64,000 bases of DNA from an uncultured Cohaesibacter sp. (GTDB taxonomy: Bacteria; Pseudomonadota; Alphaproteobacteria; Rhizobiales; Cohaesibacteraceae), in assembly GCF_963676485.1 (NCBI RefSeq), contig NZ_OY781114.1, positions 3,798,501-3,862,500 on the forward strand, given 5' to 3'. Positions 1 through 7,724 of the stretch are shown piece after piece. The translations under genes were made by a program, and so were the position numbers. Below the pieces are notes generated by a model, which did not search any database, was not told the DNA's origin, and saw only the letters and a list, made by a program, of their open reading frames with translations. How positions within the stretch are numbered: the first letter of the stretch is position 1; every line of letters starts with the position of its first letter.

Positions 1-1
1 T

Positions 2-427
2 GCGCAGATGGTGGCCTTGGCGGTGTTGATGCCGATTGTTGCTTCCATGGGGGGGAATGCGGCGACACAGACAATGACGGTTGCGGTTCGAGCGCTCGCC
101 ACACAGGATCTGGACAAGTTCAACATGTTGCGCGTGGTGTCTCGTGAGATTCTGGTCTCTATTGTCAATGGCATTGCATTTGCCATCATATTGGGCATCA
201 TCGCAGCTTTCTGGTTTTCCAATATCCAGCTTGGCTACGTTATGGGAGCCGCGTTGATCGTCAATCTGTTCTTTGCCGGTCTATCGGGCATTCTCATTCC
301 TGTTGGGCTGCAGAAAGCAGGCATTGATCCGGCAATTGCTTCGTCGGTTTTCATAACGACGGTTACAGATGTTGTCGGTTTCTTTTCTTTTCTCGGTCTC
401 GCAGGCTGGTGGTTCGGCTTATTGTAA
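2..427 (+). CDS. mgtE: Magnesium transporter MgtE, C-terminal part (5' end outside window)
   Basis: This is the last 141 codons of an inner-membrane Mg2+ channel/transporter. The reading frame is open from the window edge, so the first ATG inside the window is not the start. The segment PIVASMGGNAATQT is the conserved first half of the MgtE membrane domain pore signature, and four to five hydrophobic helices follow, ending in a Trp/Phe-rich C-terminus. The cytoplasmic N and CBS domains that sense Mg2+ in this family would lie upstream. The family assignment is firm; ion selectivity is inferred from the family. Confidence 0.88.
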   Translation, partial: AQMVALAVLMPIVASMGGNAATQTMTVAVRALATQDLDKFNMLRVVSREILVSIVNGIAFAIILGIIAAFWFSNIQLGYVMGAALIVNLFFAGLSGILIPVGLQKAGIDPAIASSVFITTVTDVVGFFSFLGLAGWWFGLL

Positions 428-463
428 ATGACTGGGAGCTGACGCCTAACGAAGGAGAGACGT

Positions 464-892
464 ATGGCAGCCGAGATTACGGGCATTCTTGAAACCCCGG
501 TCTATGTGGATGATCTGTCGCTTGCCTATGATTTCTATCATGGGCTTCTGGGGCTTGAGCGCATGATTGAGGGCGACCGCATCCACGCCTATGATGTGGC
601 GCCCGGTCAGGTGTTGATTGTCTGCCTCCGCGGAGCAAGCGCAAGAGATGCGCAGATCAACGGGCAAAGGGTACCCGGGCACAGCTCTCAAGGCCCTCTG
701 CATTTTGCTTTCAAAATTGAAAAGGAAGCGTTGCGGGACTGGATTGAGAAGCTGCAGCAGGAAGGGCTGGAAATCGAGAGCCAGGTTACTTGGCCTCTTG
801 GTGGCCAAAGCATCTATATCAGAGATCCTTTCAACAATGTCGTCGAGCTGGCGACCGCTGGGATTTGGCCCAATGATCCGATAAACAAGTGA
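464..892 (+). CDS. VOC-superfamily (glyoxalase/bleomycin-resistance fold) protein
   Basis: This 142-residue cytosolic protein has the size and pattern of a single-module vicinal-oxygen-chelate protein. The N-terminal half reads ETPVYVDDLSLAYDFYHGLLG and the C-terminal half contains SIYIRDPFNNVVELA, the typical beta strand carrying the metal-binding Glu. Such proteins act as lyases, dioxygenases or antibiotic-binding proteins; the substrate cannot be told here. A GGAGAG ribosome site lies just before the ATG. It starts 36 bases after mgtE and may be co-transcribed with it. Confidence 0.8.
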   Translation: MAAEITGILETPVYVDDLSLAYDFYHGLLGLERMIEGDRIHAYDVAPGQVLIVCLRGASARDAQINGQRVPGHSSQGPLHFAFKIEKEALRDWIEKLQQEGLEIESQVTWPLGGQSIYIRDPFNNVVELATAGIWPNDPINK

Positions 893-1004
893 TTTCTTGG
901 TGGTTTGTCGGCCGAACTCTCTGGTCAGAGTGGGCTTTCATTCGCTAAAGTCAGCCTGTCCCGAAAGGGCTGTGTCGCGATCAAAAAGGACGGAGAAAGC
1001 CACC

Positions 1005-1361
1005 ATGAAACGCTCCTTTAGAACTCTTTCCTGTGCGCTGCTCCTTGGAGCTTGCGTGGCTGGAGCCCCCTCGGCTTCCTTGGCGAACAAGGGAGCGCAA
1101 AGCCCGTATGACACGATTTATGTCGTGCTCAAGGACACCTATCTGCGCGCTGCACCCGAGGCCAATGCAGCGAAAAAATACCCCCTTGCCAAAGGCACAG
1201 AAGGGGTTGTCATGCGTTGGTGTCGCAATGAATTCAGTTTTCGTGATTGGGCCTATGGTTCGCTCTCCCAACGGCGCAAGATGCTTCAGAGCCGGGTCTG
1301 CGAGGTGCAGGTCAACGGCAAGATCGGTTTTGTTGATGCAAAATATCTCGATCTGATGTAA
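1005..1361 (+). CDS. Exported SH3-like domain protein
   Basis: This 118-residue protein begins with a signal peptide (MKRSFRTLSCALLLGACVAG, cleavage probably after the following Ala-rich stretch). The mature part resembles a bacterial SH3 (DUF1058-type) domain: an N-terminal Tyr-Asp-Thr strand, a central RWCRNEFSFRDW segment, and a C-terminal GKIGFVDAKYLDL strand. Proteins of this kind sit in the periplasm and often bind peptidoglycan or partner proteins. The ATG at 1005 was chosen over upstream in-frame starts because it is preceded by CGGAG and starts the signal peptide. The exact role is unknown. Confidence 0.65.
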   Translation: MKRSFRTLSCALLLGACVAGAPSASLANKGAQSPYDTIYVVLKDTYLRAAPEANAAKKYPLAKGTEGVVMRWCRNEFSFRDWAYGSLSQRRKMLQSRVCEVQVNGKIGFVDAKYLDLM

Positions 1362-1375
1362 CGGCTGTGCCTCAG

Positions 1376-2296
1376 TCAGACTTTGCCGGGAAATTGTTTG
1401 TCTTTGGGGTGAGTGCGGGCCACCATCAATCCGGAGAGAATGAGCACTAGAGCGATCCATGTCGTCAGGGCAACCTGCTCAGCCAGCAACAGGGCGCCCA
1501 GAATAACGCCGAAGATCGGGATGAGATTCATGCCCAGCGAGAAGAAGCTGGCGCCGATGGCCCAGATGAGCTGGTAGCGCAGGATTGTGGCCAAACCAGT
1601 GGGCAACAGTCCGAGAAACAGAATGCTCCCCCATGCTTCATGGGATAGGCTGGCCAGCTCGGGCACGCCTTCCAGCACTCCAAGCCCGATCAGTTCGACA
1701 GTTGCACAGCCGAGAATGAGCGTGGCCAGACGGGTTGGCGGTATATCCTTTACCTGCCGGATCATGGCTCCGGAAATTGCATAGCAGAGCGAGGCACCTA
1801 GCACGGCGCTCATCGACAGGATCGAACCTGCGCCCACAGATTGCAGCGCCTCGTTGCCAACCACCAGCGAAATGCCACCAAAGCCCAGAATGATGCCGAT
1901 AACCTTGAACTTGTTGAACTTGTCGTCATGGGTGGTCAGATGGCTGAAAACAAGGGAAAGCAACGGGCCGGTACCCAACAATAGGGAGGTAATGCCGGCC
2001 GAAATGGTTAGCTCAGCCCATGAGATCAACATGAAGGGCATGGACACATTCAACAAGGAAATGATGAACAGGTTGGCCCAGCTCTTGGCTGAAGAGGGCA
2101 GGATGATGCCGTGATAGAGGGTCCAGGGCAGCAAAAAAAGAAAGCCGATGAAAACGCGCATGGCAGCGAGCCAAACCGGTCCTGTTTCCGGTACAGCGAC
2201 CTTTATGGCGATAATGGATGAAGCCCAGATCAACGTCAGGAACAGCATCAGGGACAGGTCTAGCGGTGTCGGTTTGCGGATCGAATGAGGCGCCAT
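1376..2296 (-). CDS. EamA/DMT-family transporter
   Basis: About 306 residues with ten predicted hydrophobic helices in two repeated EamA halves, the layout of drug/metabolite transporters in the inner membrane. The first half begins LMLFLTLIWASSIIAIKVA and the second half carries a similar Pro/Gly-rich pattern near GLLPTGLATILRYQ. Substrates in this family include amino acids, metabolites and drugs and cannot be read from sequence. The ATG at 2296 gives a normal N-terminus; a TTG at 2368 would add 24 residues. Neither has a clear ribosome site, so the start is uncertain. Confidence 0.8.
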   Translation of the reverse strand: MAPHSIRKPTPLDLSLMLFLTLIWASSIIAIKVAVPETGPVWLAAMRVFIGFLFLLPWTLYHGIILPSSAKSWANLFIISLLNVSMPFMLISWAELTISAGITSLLLGTGPLLSLVFSHLTTHDDKFNKFKVIGIILGFGGISLVVGNEALQSVGAGSILSMSAVLGASLCYAISGAMIRQVKDIPPTRLATLILGCATVELIGLGVLEGVPELASLSHEAWGSILFLGLLPTGLATILRYQLIWAIGASFFSLGMNLIPIFGVILGALLLAEQVALTTWIALVLILSGLMVARTHPKDKQFPGKV

Positions 2297-2457
2297 CGGC
2301 AAGAAACTCTGGAAGGTCTGGAGTGAAGGGGAAGCGGAATAGTAACCGTTTGACCCAAATGATTGCAATATGCAACTTTTGGGTCTGTGTCTCCCGCCTC
2401 TTCCATGCTCCGCAGCGAGGGCTGTCCGCCTGACGCGCTTTTCCTATCCGCTTTCTG

Positions 2458-3144
2458 CTAGAGATTGCTTTTTGCAATGACCTGCGAGCGAGAGAAGAAT
2501 TGCCGCCGGGTAAGCACCAGAGCAACAAGTGTTGTGCCGGCAATCATCAGCCATGGATGGATGAACCAGCCGAAAACCGGTGCTGAAAAGAAGAAGCCAC
2601 GCAGCCCCAATGAAAAGTGATGGCCAGCGAGAGTGTTCATTTCTGCTGCTTGTTCAATGGCATACTCCAATTCCTCTTCCGTCGCGTCTTCTGCATAAGG
2701 GAACGCACCAATCAGGATGGAGGTATAATTGAACAGGCGATAGGCCCAGCCGAATTTGAAAAAGGCATAAACATAGATGGCCGTGAGGCACAGGGCTTTG
2801 ATCTCCCAAAGCTCGGGCGAGGTATCAACGGGCAAGGACAGATCATTGGTGATCTTCATTGCAATGTCGGTGGCATTCAACATGGCAAAGCCAGCGCCGA
2901 TGGCCAGCAGTGAAGTGGAGGCAAAGAAGGCGGTTCCGTTTTGAAGCCCGTTTAGGATCCCGGTATCAATCATACGAAATTCGCGCTTGGAGAGCGAACG
3001 CATCCAGCGGCGTCTATGGACAGCCATTGACACGGATATATTGTGTTTCTTGAGGGGGGAATAGTCGACGAGGTAGGTAAAGCCAATCCAGATCACGAGG
3101 TACCAAGTAAGGGCGACGATATCCAAAACGGAAAAGGGAATCAT
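2458..3144 (-). CDS. DUF599 family membrane protein
   Basis: The 228-residue protein has four or so transmembrane segments: at the N-terminus (VLDIVALTWYLVIWIGFTYL), around residues 70-90, near 125, and at the C-terminus. The conserved middle (RRRWMRSLSKREFRMIDTGI and later ALCLTAIYVYAFFKFGWAYR) matches my recollection of DUF599, a family of unknown function frequent in Alphaproteobacteria. The ATG at 3144 is preceded by AGGA at good spacing, so the 32 residues of possible upstream extension were dropped. The upstream 270 bases hold no other gene on this strand. Confidence 0.75.
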   Translation of the reverse strand: MIPFSVLDIVALTWYLVIWIGFTYLVDYSPLKKHNISVSMAVHRRRWMRSLSKREFRMIDTGILNGLQNGTAFFASTSLLAIGAGFAMLNATDIAMKITNDLSLPVDTSPELWEIKALCLTAIYVYAFFKFGWAYRLFNYTSILIGAFPYAEDATEEELEYAIEQAAEMNTLAGHHFSLGLRGFFFSAPVFGWFIHPWLMIAGTTLVALVLTRRQFFSRSQVIAKSNL

Positions 3145-3414
3145 GGAAGATGTCCTGTCATATTTGCGGAGCCTACGGGCGTTTGGATCATCGACTAAAA
3201 TGCGCCATATTGAAACACGGATTTGCCACATTACGCACAAATTTATTAAAACCTAGGTGTTTGTTTTCCTTGGAAAATTCTGCATTGATTGCTGGTTTGC
3301 AACAAATGCATGCCTTTATGGTTGCGAATTTATTGCCGAGACGTTAACAAGAGGTTCTCCGCGCTCACCTGTTGAGTGTGCGGTATCATATAGTCAAGTG
3401 ACAGTTGAGGTTAC

Positions 3415-3540
3415 ATGGACAACGAAGTCAACGTTTCTTGTTGGGGCGTCACAATGAAAGCGGTTTTGGCCCTCGGTGCCATTCTTGCCATTGTGTATTT
3501 CTTCGGAGCATTTGATACGGCAGCAATCGCTGCTGGTTAA
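3415..3540 (+). CDS. Possible small single-span membrane protein (41 aa)
   Basis: This short frame has a good ribosome site (TTGAGG, 4 bases before the ATG) and is followed by a strong intrinsic terminator 35-60 bases after its stop. The product has a short polar N-terminus with one Cys-Trp pair and then one hydrophobic helix (KAVLALGAILAIVYFFGAF). An internal ATG at 3454 would give a 28-residue version. I recognise no family. The ribosome site plus terminator make it a plausible free-standing gene, but conservation is untested. Confidence 0.45.
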   Translation: MDNEVNVSCWGVTMKAVLALGAILAIVYFFGAFDTAAIAAG

Positions 3541-3573
3541 GCGCACGATCGAGAGATGTGCGGAGAATCCGAA

Positions 3574-3606
3574 AAAAAGAGCGTGGGTATAGCCCACGCT
3601 TTTTTC
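3574..3606. terminator. Bidirectional intrinsic terminator
   Basis: Stem AGCGTGGG (3580-3587) pairs with CCCACGCT (3593-3600). It is flanked by an A-run on the left and a T-run on the right, so it can end transcripts from both the small frame on the left and the rhodanese operon on the right. Confidence 0.85.
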
Positions 3607-3642
3607 ATATTCAGGGTCTGCATTGCGCTCAATTTGCCGATT

Positions 3643-3987
3643 TTAACGTCCAAACAGCTTGGCTAGTCCGCTCTTTGTCTGAATTCCCATGCGGGAGAGG
3701 GCATAGACACCGCCGGTCAGCATATAGGCATCACAATCGACACAGTCTGCCAATTGGCGGGCATAGCCGTTTGTGCGCGCACCTGAGGCGCAAAAGAAAA
3801 TGGCTGCCGGAGCGCCATTGGTGTCGATTGGTCCTTTCAGGGAGGAAAGGGGATGATGTCGGGCGGAAGGAACTTCCTTCATCATTAATTCCATTTTCTC
3901 TCGAACATCGATCAAAATTGCGCCCTTGTCCATTAGGGCCTTGGCCTCGTCGTGATTGATTTGTTTGACGATCTGCTTTTTTGCCAT
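3643..3987 (-). CDS. Single-domain rhodanese (sulfurtransferase)
   Basis: The 114-residue protein is one rhodanese domain. The active-site loop is C66-A-S-G-A-R71, a complete CxxGxR loop with the persulfide-forming Cys. ILIDVRE near residue 24 is the conserved strand preceding it. Rhodaneses move sulfane sulfur from thiosulfate or persulfides to thiols. The gene lies 17 bases after a BigR/SqrR-like repressor in one operon, so a role in sulfide or persulfide detoxification is likely. The ATG at 3987 is preceded by AAGGAAAG; a GTG 21 bases upstream was rejected. Confidence 0.85.
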   Translation of the reverse strand: MAKKQIVKQINHDEAKALMDKGAILIDVREKMELMMKEVPSARHHPLSSLKGPIDTNGAPAAIFFCASGARTNGYARQLADCVDCDAYMLTGGVYALSRMGIQTKSGLAKLFGR

Positions 3988-4004
3988 TTGGCTTTCCTTT
4001 GAAA

Positions 4005-4349
4005 TCACTCTGCTTTCGTCTGGGCTTCGTCCATACTGTCGTTCGAGCAGTAGAGGTCTTTCAGCACGCTTAGCAGCAACTCGGCATTTCCATCTGAAAT
4101 GGAGTAATAAATTGTCTGGGCGTCGCGACGACCGGAAATGAGGCCGTCTTCACGCATTTTGGCAAGATGTTGGGAGAGAGCACTCTGGCTTATCTGGAGG
4201 CGGTCTGCGAGGCAATTCACTGATTTGTCGACGCCATCGGTGAGTTGACACAGGATACGCAAGCGATTGCCATTGCCGAGCAGTTTGAGAAGTCGTGCGA
4301 CTTCATCGGCCTGATCGGCCAAAGCTTCGATTGATGAATCCTCTGCCAT
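4005..4349 (-). CDS. ArsR-family repressor of BigR/SqrR type
   Basis: The 114-residue winged-helix protein has the ArsR recognition helix at residues 50-62 (ISQSALSQHLAKMR) and wing RRDAQTIYYSI. Cys34 (in RILCQL) and Cys101 (in KDLYCSND) are 67 residues apart and at the positions of the two redox cysteines of BigR and SqrR, known persulfide-sensing repressors; one extra residue lies in the intervening loop. A third Cys is at 46. Together with the rhodanese downstream, this points to sensing of reactive sulfur species rather than arsenic or metals. The ATG at 4349 is favoured over a start 30 bases upstream. Confidence 0.82.
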   Translation of the reverse strand: MAEDSSIEALADQADEVARLLKLLGNGNRLRILCQLTDGVDKSVNCLADRLQISQSALSQHLAKMREDGLISGRRDAQTIYYSISDGNAELLLSVLKDLYCSNDSMDEAQTKAE

Positions 4350-4458
4350 TCCCGGTCCTGCTTGGAGCCCGATCAGCACTGGAAAGCTATGGTTTGGGGG
4401 ACCCTAAGTCAGCTAACACTGTCTGATCAGCATCATCATTAGATTTCTCTAATTTAGT

Positions 4459-4470
4459 ATATTCGAATAT
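4459..4470. promoter_or_regulatory. Candidate operator for the ArsR/BigR-type repressor
   Basis: The 12-base perfect palindrome ATATTCGAATAT lies in an AT-rich stretch about 110 bases upstream of the repressor start. It contains the ATTC/GAAT half-sites that SqrR/BigR-type proteins are reported to use. Autoregulation is inferred. Confidence 0.45.
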
Positions 4471-4575
4471 TAAGTCAAGTGAAAATTCAGAATGGGCGAT
4501 ACTGCGAATGACCGCGTCATGTGGGTAGAAACGGGATGCTGGGGCGATGCAGAGTGAAGGATAGCAGCAAGCTTT

Positions 4576-4604
4576 CCGAAGGAAATATGTGAGATTTCCT
4601 TCGG
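4576..4604. other. Strong 11-bp hairpin without T-run
   Basis: CCGAAGGAAAT (4576-4586) pairs perfectly with ATTTCCTTCGG (4594-4604) around a 7-base loop. It lies 42 bases beyond the stop of the epimerase gene on the minus strand. No U-run follows on either strand, so it may be a transcript-end stabiliser rather than a classical terminator. Confidence 0.5.
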
Positions 4605-4645
4605 TCGCTTCTCTGGAAATTCATCGGAAGAGTGGCAATGCCAGA

Positions 4646-5542
4646 CTAGCAGCCTTCCTTGACGCTTTCCTTTACCATGGCTTCAATGGTGTCGAAGCGA
4701 GGGGCCCAGCCGAGTTGGTTATGGGCCCTGTCCGATGACATACGCTGGGATCGAGCATAGGCCGAGGCCCAGTTTCCGTGCTTTTCCTGAGCTTCCTCAA
4801 TGGAGATGATTCGCGCCTGATAGGGCAGGCCACAGGCCTCGGCAACCAGCTTGCCAACCTCTTCAGCGGTGGCGCTTTTGATGGCGCTGGCATTGAGCAG
4901 CAAGCCATCGCCGCGGTTGTCGACGGCACTGACATAGAGTTGGGCGAGATCATCGGCATGCACGAAGGGGAAGTGCGTGTCCGTGGCGCCCACAATGGTA
5001 ATTTCACCGTCTTCCTTGAGCCCACGGGCATAGTCGGCGATGAAGCCGCGTCCTTTGTCGATAACGAGGCCGGGGTGGATGACTGTGAGAAGAAAATTCG
5101 GGCAGGTGCTCAGTTGCTCAATGCTATCGAGCATCCATTCGAATTCGGGCACAGGGTCCAGCATGTGGCGTTCGGAGATCGGGATCACCGGCTCTTCGGG
5201 ATAAAGCCAACAGCCTCCGGTATAAAGAAACGGAATCTGCCGCTCTTCAGGCAAATCCTTGGCAATGTCCAGCAGGGCCCGCACGAGATTGTGGTCCACG
5301 CTGCCCATGTGATTGTCAAAGGTTGCTGCGGCATGGATGAAGGCGTCATGCTCCAGCGCCAGAGACACCCAGTCTCCCGGATCTGTCAGACTGCCCCGCA
5401 CCGGTGTTGCGCCGAGACCTTTTTGAATATCCGCACTTTTGTCAGATCGGGCAAGGGTTGTAACCTCATCTCCACGCTGCAAGAAAGCTTTGACAATGGC
5501 GCTGCCCACCAGACCGGTGCCGCCTGTAACAAATATTCGCAT
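4646..5542 (-). CDS. NAD(P)-dependent epimerase/dehydratase family protein
   Basis: About 298 residues forming an extended short-chain dehydrogenase. The N-terminus MRIFVTGGTGLVGSAIV is a complete Rossmann GxxGxxG motif. The central region has HPGLVIDKGRGF and the second half (FPFVHADDLAQLYVSAVD) is the typical NmrA/epimerase segment. The canonical YxxxK is not clearly present: a Tyr lies in FLYTGGCWLYPEE, so catalysis may differ from true epimerases. Substrate unknown. The ATG at 5542 starts directly at the nucleotide-binding strand; a TTG 27 bases upstream is less likely. Confidence 0.75.
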   Translation of the reverse strand: MRIFVTGGTGLVGSAIVKAFLQRGDEVTTLARSDKSADIQKGLGATPVRGSLTDPGDWVSLALEHDAFIHAAATFDNHMGSVDHNLVRALLDIAKDLPEERQIPFLYTGGCWLYPEEPVIPISERHMLDPVPEFEWMLDSIEQLSTCPNFLLTVIHPGLVIDKGRGFIADYARGLKEDGEITIVGATDTHFPFVHADDLAQLYVSAVDNRGDGLLLNASAIKSATAEEVGKLVAEACGLPYQARIISIEEAQEKHGNWASAYARSQRMSSDRAHNQLGWAPRFDTIEAMVKESVKEGC

Positions 5543-5683
5543 CGAGTCTTTCCCTGTCTTTAGGTGCAAATTGCAAAAATTCGCTTTTTATAACTTATAG
5601 CAAAATGTGCATAAATCCATGGCCAAGTTTTGGCGATCCGTTCTTATCTTTATAGCGTATGAACAGCGTGATAAGGAACCGGC

Positions 5684-6118
5684 ATGACAGTTCATATTTT
5701 AAAATTGTGCGTTGGTGTCGACAGTGTCGACGATTTGGAACGATGGATCGAGCATAAGCGATATTTGCAGTCGCTTGCGGGCGAACCTGAAGAGCATATT
5801 CATACCACGCGCATGTCGCCCAAGCGACGGGATGAAATCCTCGACGGGGGCTCTCTCTATTGGGTGATCAAGGGTATGATTCTGGCTCGCCAGCCGATCA
5901 TTGATCTTAGGCAGATTACTGGCGAAGATGGCATCTCAAGGTGTCAGATTGTGATGGAGCCCACGTTGATACGCACCGAATCCCAGCCAAAGAGGGCCTT
6001 TCAGGGATGGCGCTATCTCAAGGATACAGAGGCGCCCAGAGACCTTGACCCCTTGCGCGAAGATGATGATCTGCCCGCCGATTTCAGGCGCGAATTGGCC
6101 GATCTGGGGCTTCTCTAG
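5684..6118 (+). CDS. DUF1489 family protein
   Basis: The 144-residue soluble protein matches DUF1489, a family known almost only from Alphaproteobacteria. Recognisable segments are KLCVGVDSVDDLERW at the N-terminus, HTTRMSPKRRDEILDGGSLY in the middle and FQGWRYL near residue 110. The family's function is not known to me. The gene is monocistronic by spacing. Confidence 0.85.
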   Translation: MTVHILKLCVGVDSVDDLERWIEHKRYLQSLAGEPEEHIHTTRMSPKRRDEILDGGSLYWVIKGMILARQPIIDLRQITGEDGISRCQIVMEPTLIRTESQPKRAFQGWRYLKDTEAPRDLDPLREDDDLPADFRRELADLGLL

Positions 6119-6249
6119 GCGGGCTTGCAAGCGGGATCTTGCACCGGAACCATTTGATTGGTTGGCTTTTTTCAATGCATGCCTAAATATTGGGGATGGA
6201 TGGTCCATGCAGGACCATGTCACAATGCGCTTGGGAGGCCCAAATCACC

Positions 6250-6990
6250 ATGGACAAGAAGCAAGATCAGCTGGTTGAAAAATCAACCCAGACCACGCCG
6301 GACGTCCGCTCAGACAAGGGCGAGGTGGCGGCGTTTCTCTCCAAGGCGAAATTGGTGCGCAAAGCGCAGGAAGCTCGCGGCCTGAAGCCTGCCAGCGGTC
6401 AGCTTCTGTTTGCCCTTGATGCCACCATGTCGCGCCAGCCGACTTGGGATGTTGCCTGCTCCTTGCAAAAGGAAATGTTCGAGGTGGCCGAGACCCATGG
6501 CGGCCTTGCGTGTCAGCTTGTTTATTTTCGTGGCACGAGCGAATGCCGCGCCAGCCGTTGGACGCGTTCTGCTGCAGATATGATCGGCTGGATGGAGCGG
6601 TTTGATTGTCGGGCAGGGCGTACGCAAATCGGACGGATCTTGCAGCATGTGAAGAATGAAGTTCAGGAAACCAAGATTGACGCCGTTGTCTATGTCGGGG
6701 ATTGTCTTGAAGAAGATCCCGATGTGATTGTCGGGCTGGCCGGTGATATCGCCCTTAAGGGTGTGCCGGTGTTCGTCTTCCAAGAGGGACATGATGCCAT
6801 GGCCGCGCATGTCTTCAAGGCGATTGCACGATTGACCGGTGGTGCTTATGGTCAATTCGATGCAGGGGCCAAGGTGAAATTGGCTGATTATCTAAAGGGC
6901 ATTGCCGCTTATGCGGCATCTGGCAGGGATGTGACCCGTTTGCCGCAAGATTTGCAGAAGCAATTGCCCAAACCAACTTCCTCACGATAA
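6250..6990 (+). CDS. VWA-like protein next to a J-domain protein
   Basis: This 246-residue soluble protein has the outline of a von Willebrand A domain. Strand QLLFALDATMS holds D57 and S61 in place of the DxSxS metal site (here D-A-T-M-S), T125 in GRTQIGR is a candidate MIDAS Thr, and D151 in VVYVGDCLEED the candidate final Asp. A 45-residue charged N-terminus precedes it. The ATG at 6250 has GGGAGG ten bases upstream; earlier starts lack this. The gene is 17 bases from the J-domain gene and probably co-transcribed, suggesting a chaperone-linked or complex-assembly role. Function not known. Confidence 0.65.
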   Translation: MDKKQDQLVEKSTQTTPDVRSDKGEVAAFLSKAKLVRKAQEARGLKPASGQLLFALDATMSRQPTWDVACSLQKEMFEVAETHGGLACQLVYFRGTSECRASRWTRSAADMIGWMERFDCRAGRTQIGRILQHVKNEVQETKIDAVVYVGDCLEEDPDVIVGLAGDIALKGVPVFVFQEGHDAMAAHVFKAIARLTGGAYGQFDAGAKVKLADYLKGIAAYAASGRDVTRLPQDLQKQLPKPTSSR

Positions 6991-7007
6991 GAGATGAGCG
7001 ATACAAG

Positions 7008-7703
7008 ATGATTTATCTACTGGCCGGATTTCTGTTTTTTGTCGGCATTGCTCTATTGGTGCGCTGGGCAGCCTATGCGCCTGCGGGCGATGTGTTGTCG
7101 CTCGTGTACAAGTTGGGAGGCGTGTTCTTCCTGATTCTGGCAGCCTTTTTCCTGTTTCGCAGACAGTGGGTGGTGGCCATGCCTTTGGCGCTTTTCGCTT
7201 GGTCACTGCTCCGGAGAAAATCCTATCTTTCAGGTGCTGACAAGGAAAGCGGGCGCGGATCGACGGTCAGGACCGCTGCGTTGGAAATGACACTGGATCA
7301 CGATACCGGAATCATAATCGGGCAGGTGCTGGCCGGTTCGTTCGAAGGGCGAGAGCTGGATAGTTTGTCAGAGGCTGAATTGAACAGCCTCTGGCAAGAG
7401 GTTGGTGGCGACAAGGAAAGTCGCGATCTACTTGAAGCGTATCTTGACGGCCGGCATCCCGACTGGCGAGAACGCTTCAATATTGACCCTACAGCGCGGG
7501 AAGGACGCTCGGCGGACTCGGGCCCCATGACCCAAGAGGAAGCCTATCAGGTGCTTGGGCTTGCGGCGGGTGCCAGCGAGATGGAAGTTGTTGAGGCGCA
7601 CCGGCGGCTCATGAAGCGGCTCCACCCGGACCACGGGGGCTCCACTTTTCTTGCTTCCAAGATCAACGCTGCCAAGTCCGTTCTGCTCGGAAAACATGAC
7701 TGA
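7008..7703 (+). CDS. Membrane J-domain protein of TimB/Pam18 (Tim14) type
   Basis: The 231-residue protein has N-terminal hydrophobic helices (residues 1-22 and about 33-68) and a J domain at the extreme C-terminus (174-231) with H206-P207-D208. The J domain ends HGGSTFLASKINAAKSVLL, close to the KGGSxxxAxKINEAK pattern of mitochondrial Pam18/Tim14, and the topology (membrane anchor, then C-terminal J domain) is the same. Alphaproteobacterial homologues named TimB have been discussed as relatives of this mitochondrial import motor subunit. It should stimulate DnaK at the inner membrane. The middle region is charged and of unknown role. Confidence 0.8.
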   Translation: MIYLLAGFLFFVGIALLVRWAAYAPAGDVLSLVYKLGGVFFLILAAFFLFRRQWVVAMPLALFAWSLLRRKSYLSGADKESGRGSTVRTAALEMTLDHDTGIIIGQVLAGSFEGRELDSLSEAELNSLWQEVGGDKESRDLLEAYLDGRHPDWRERFNIDPTAREGRSADSGPMTQEEAYQVLGLAAGASEMEVVEAHRRLMKRLHPDHGGSTFLASKINAAKSVLLGKHD

Positions 7704-7724
7704 TCTCCTACTACTCAATTACTC

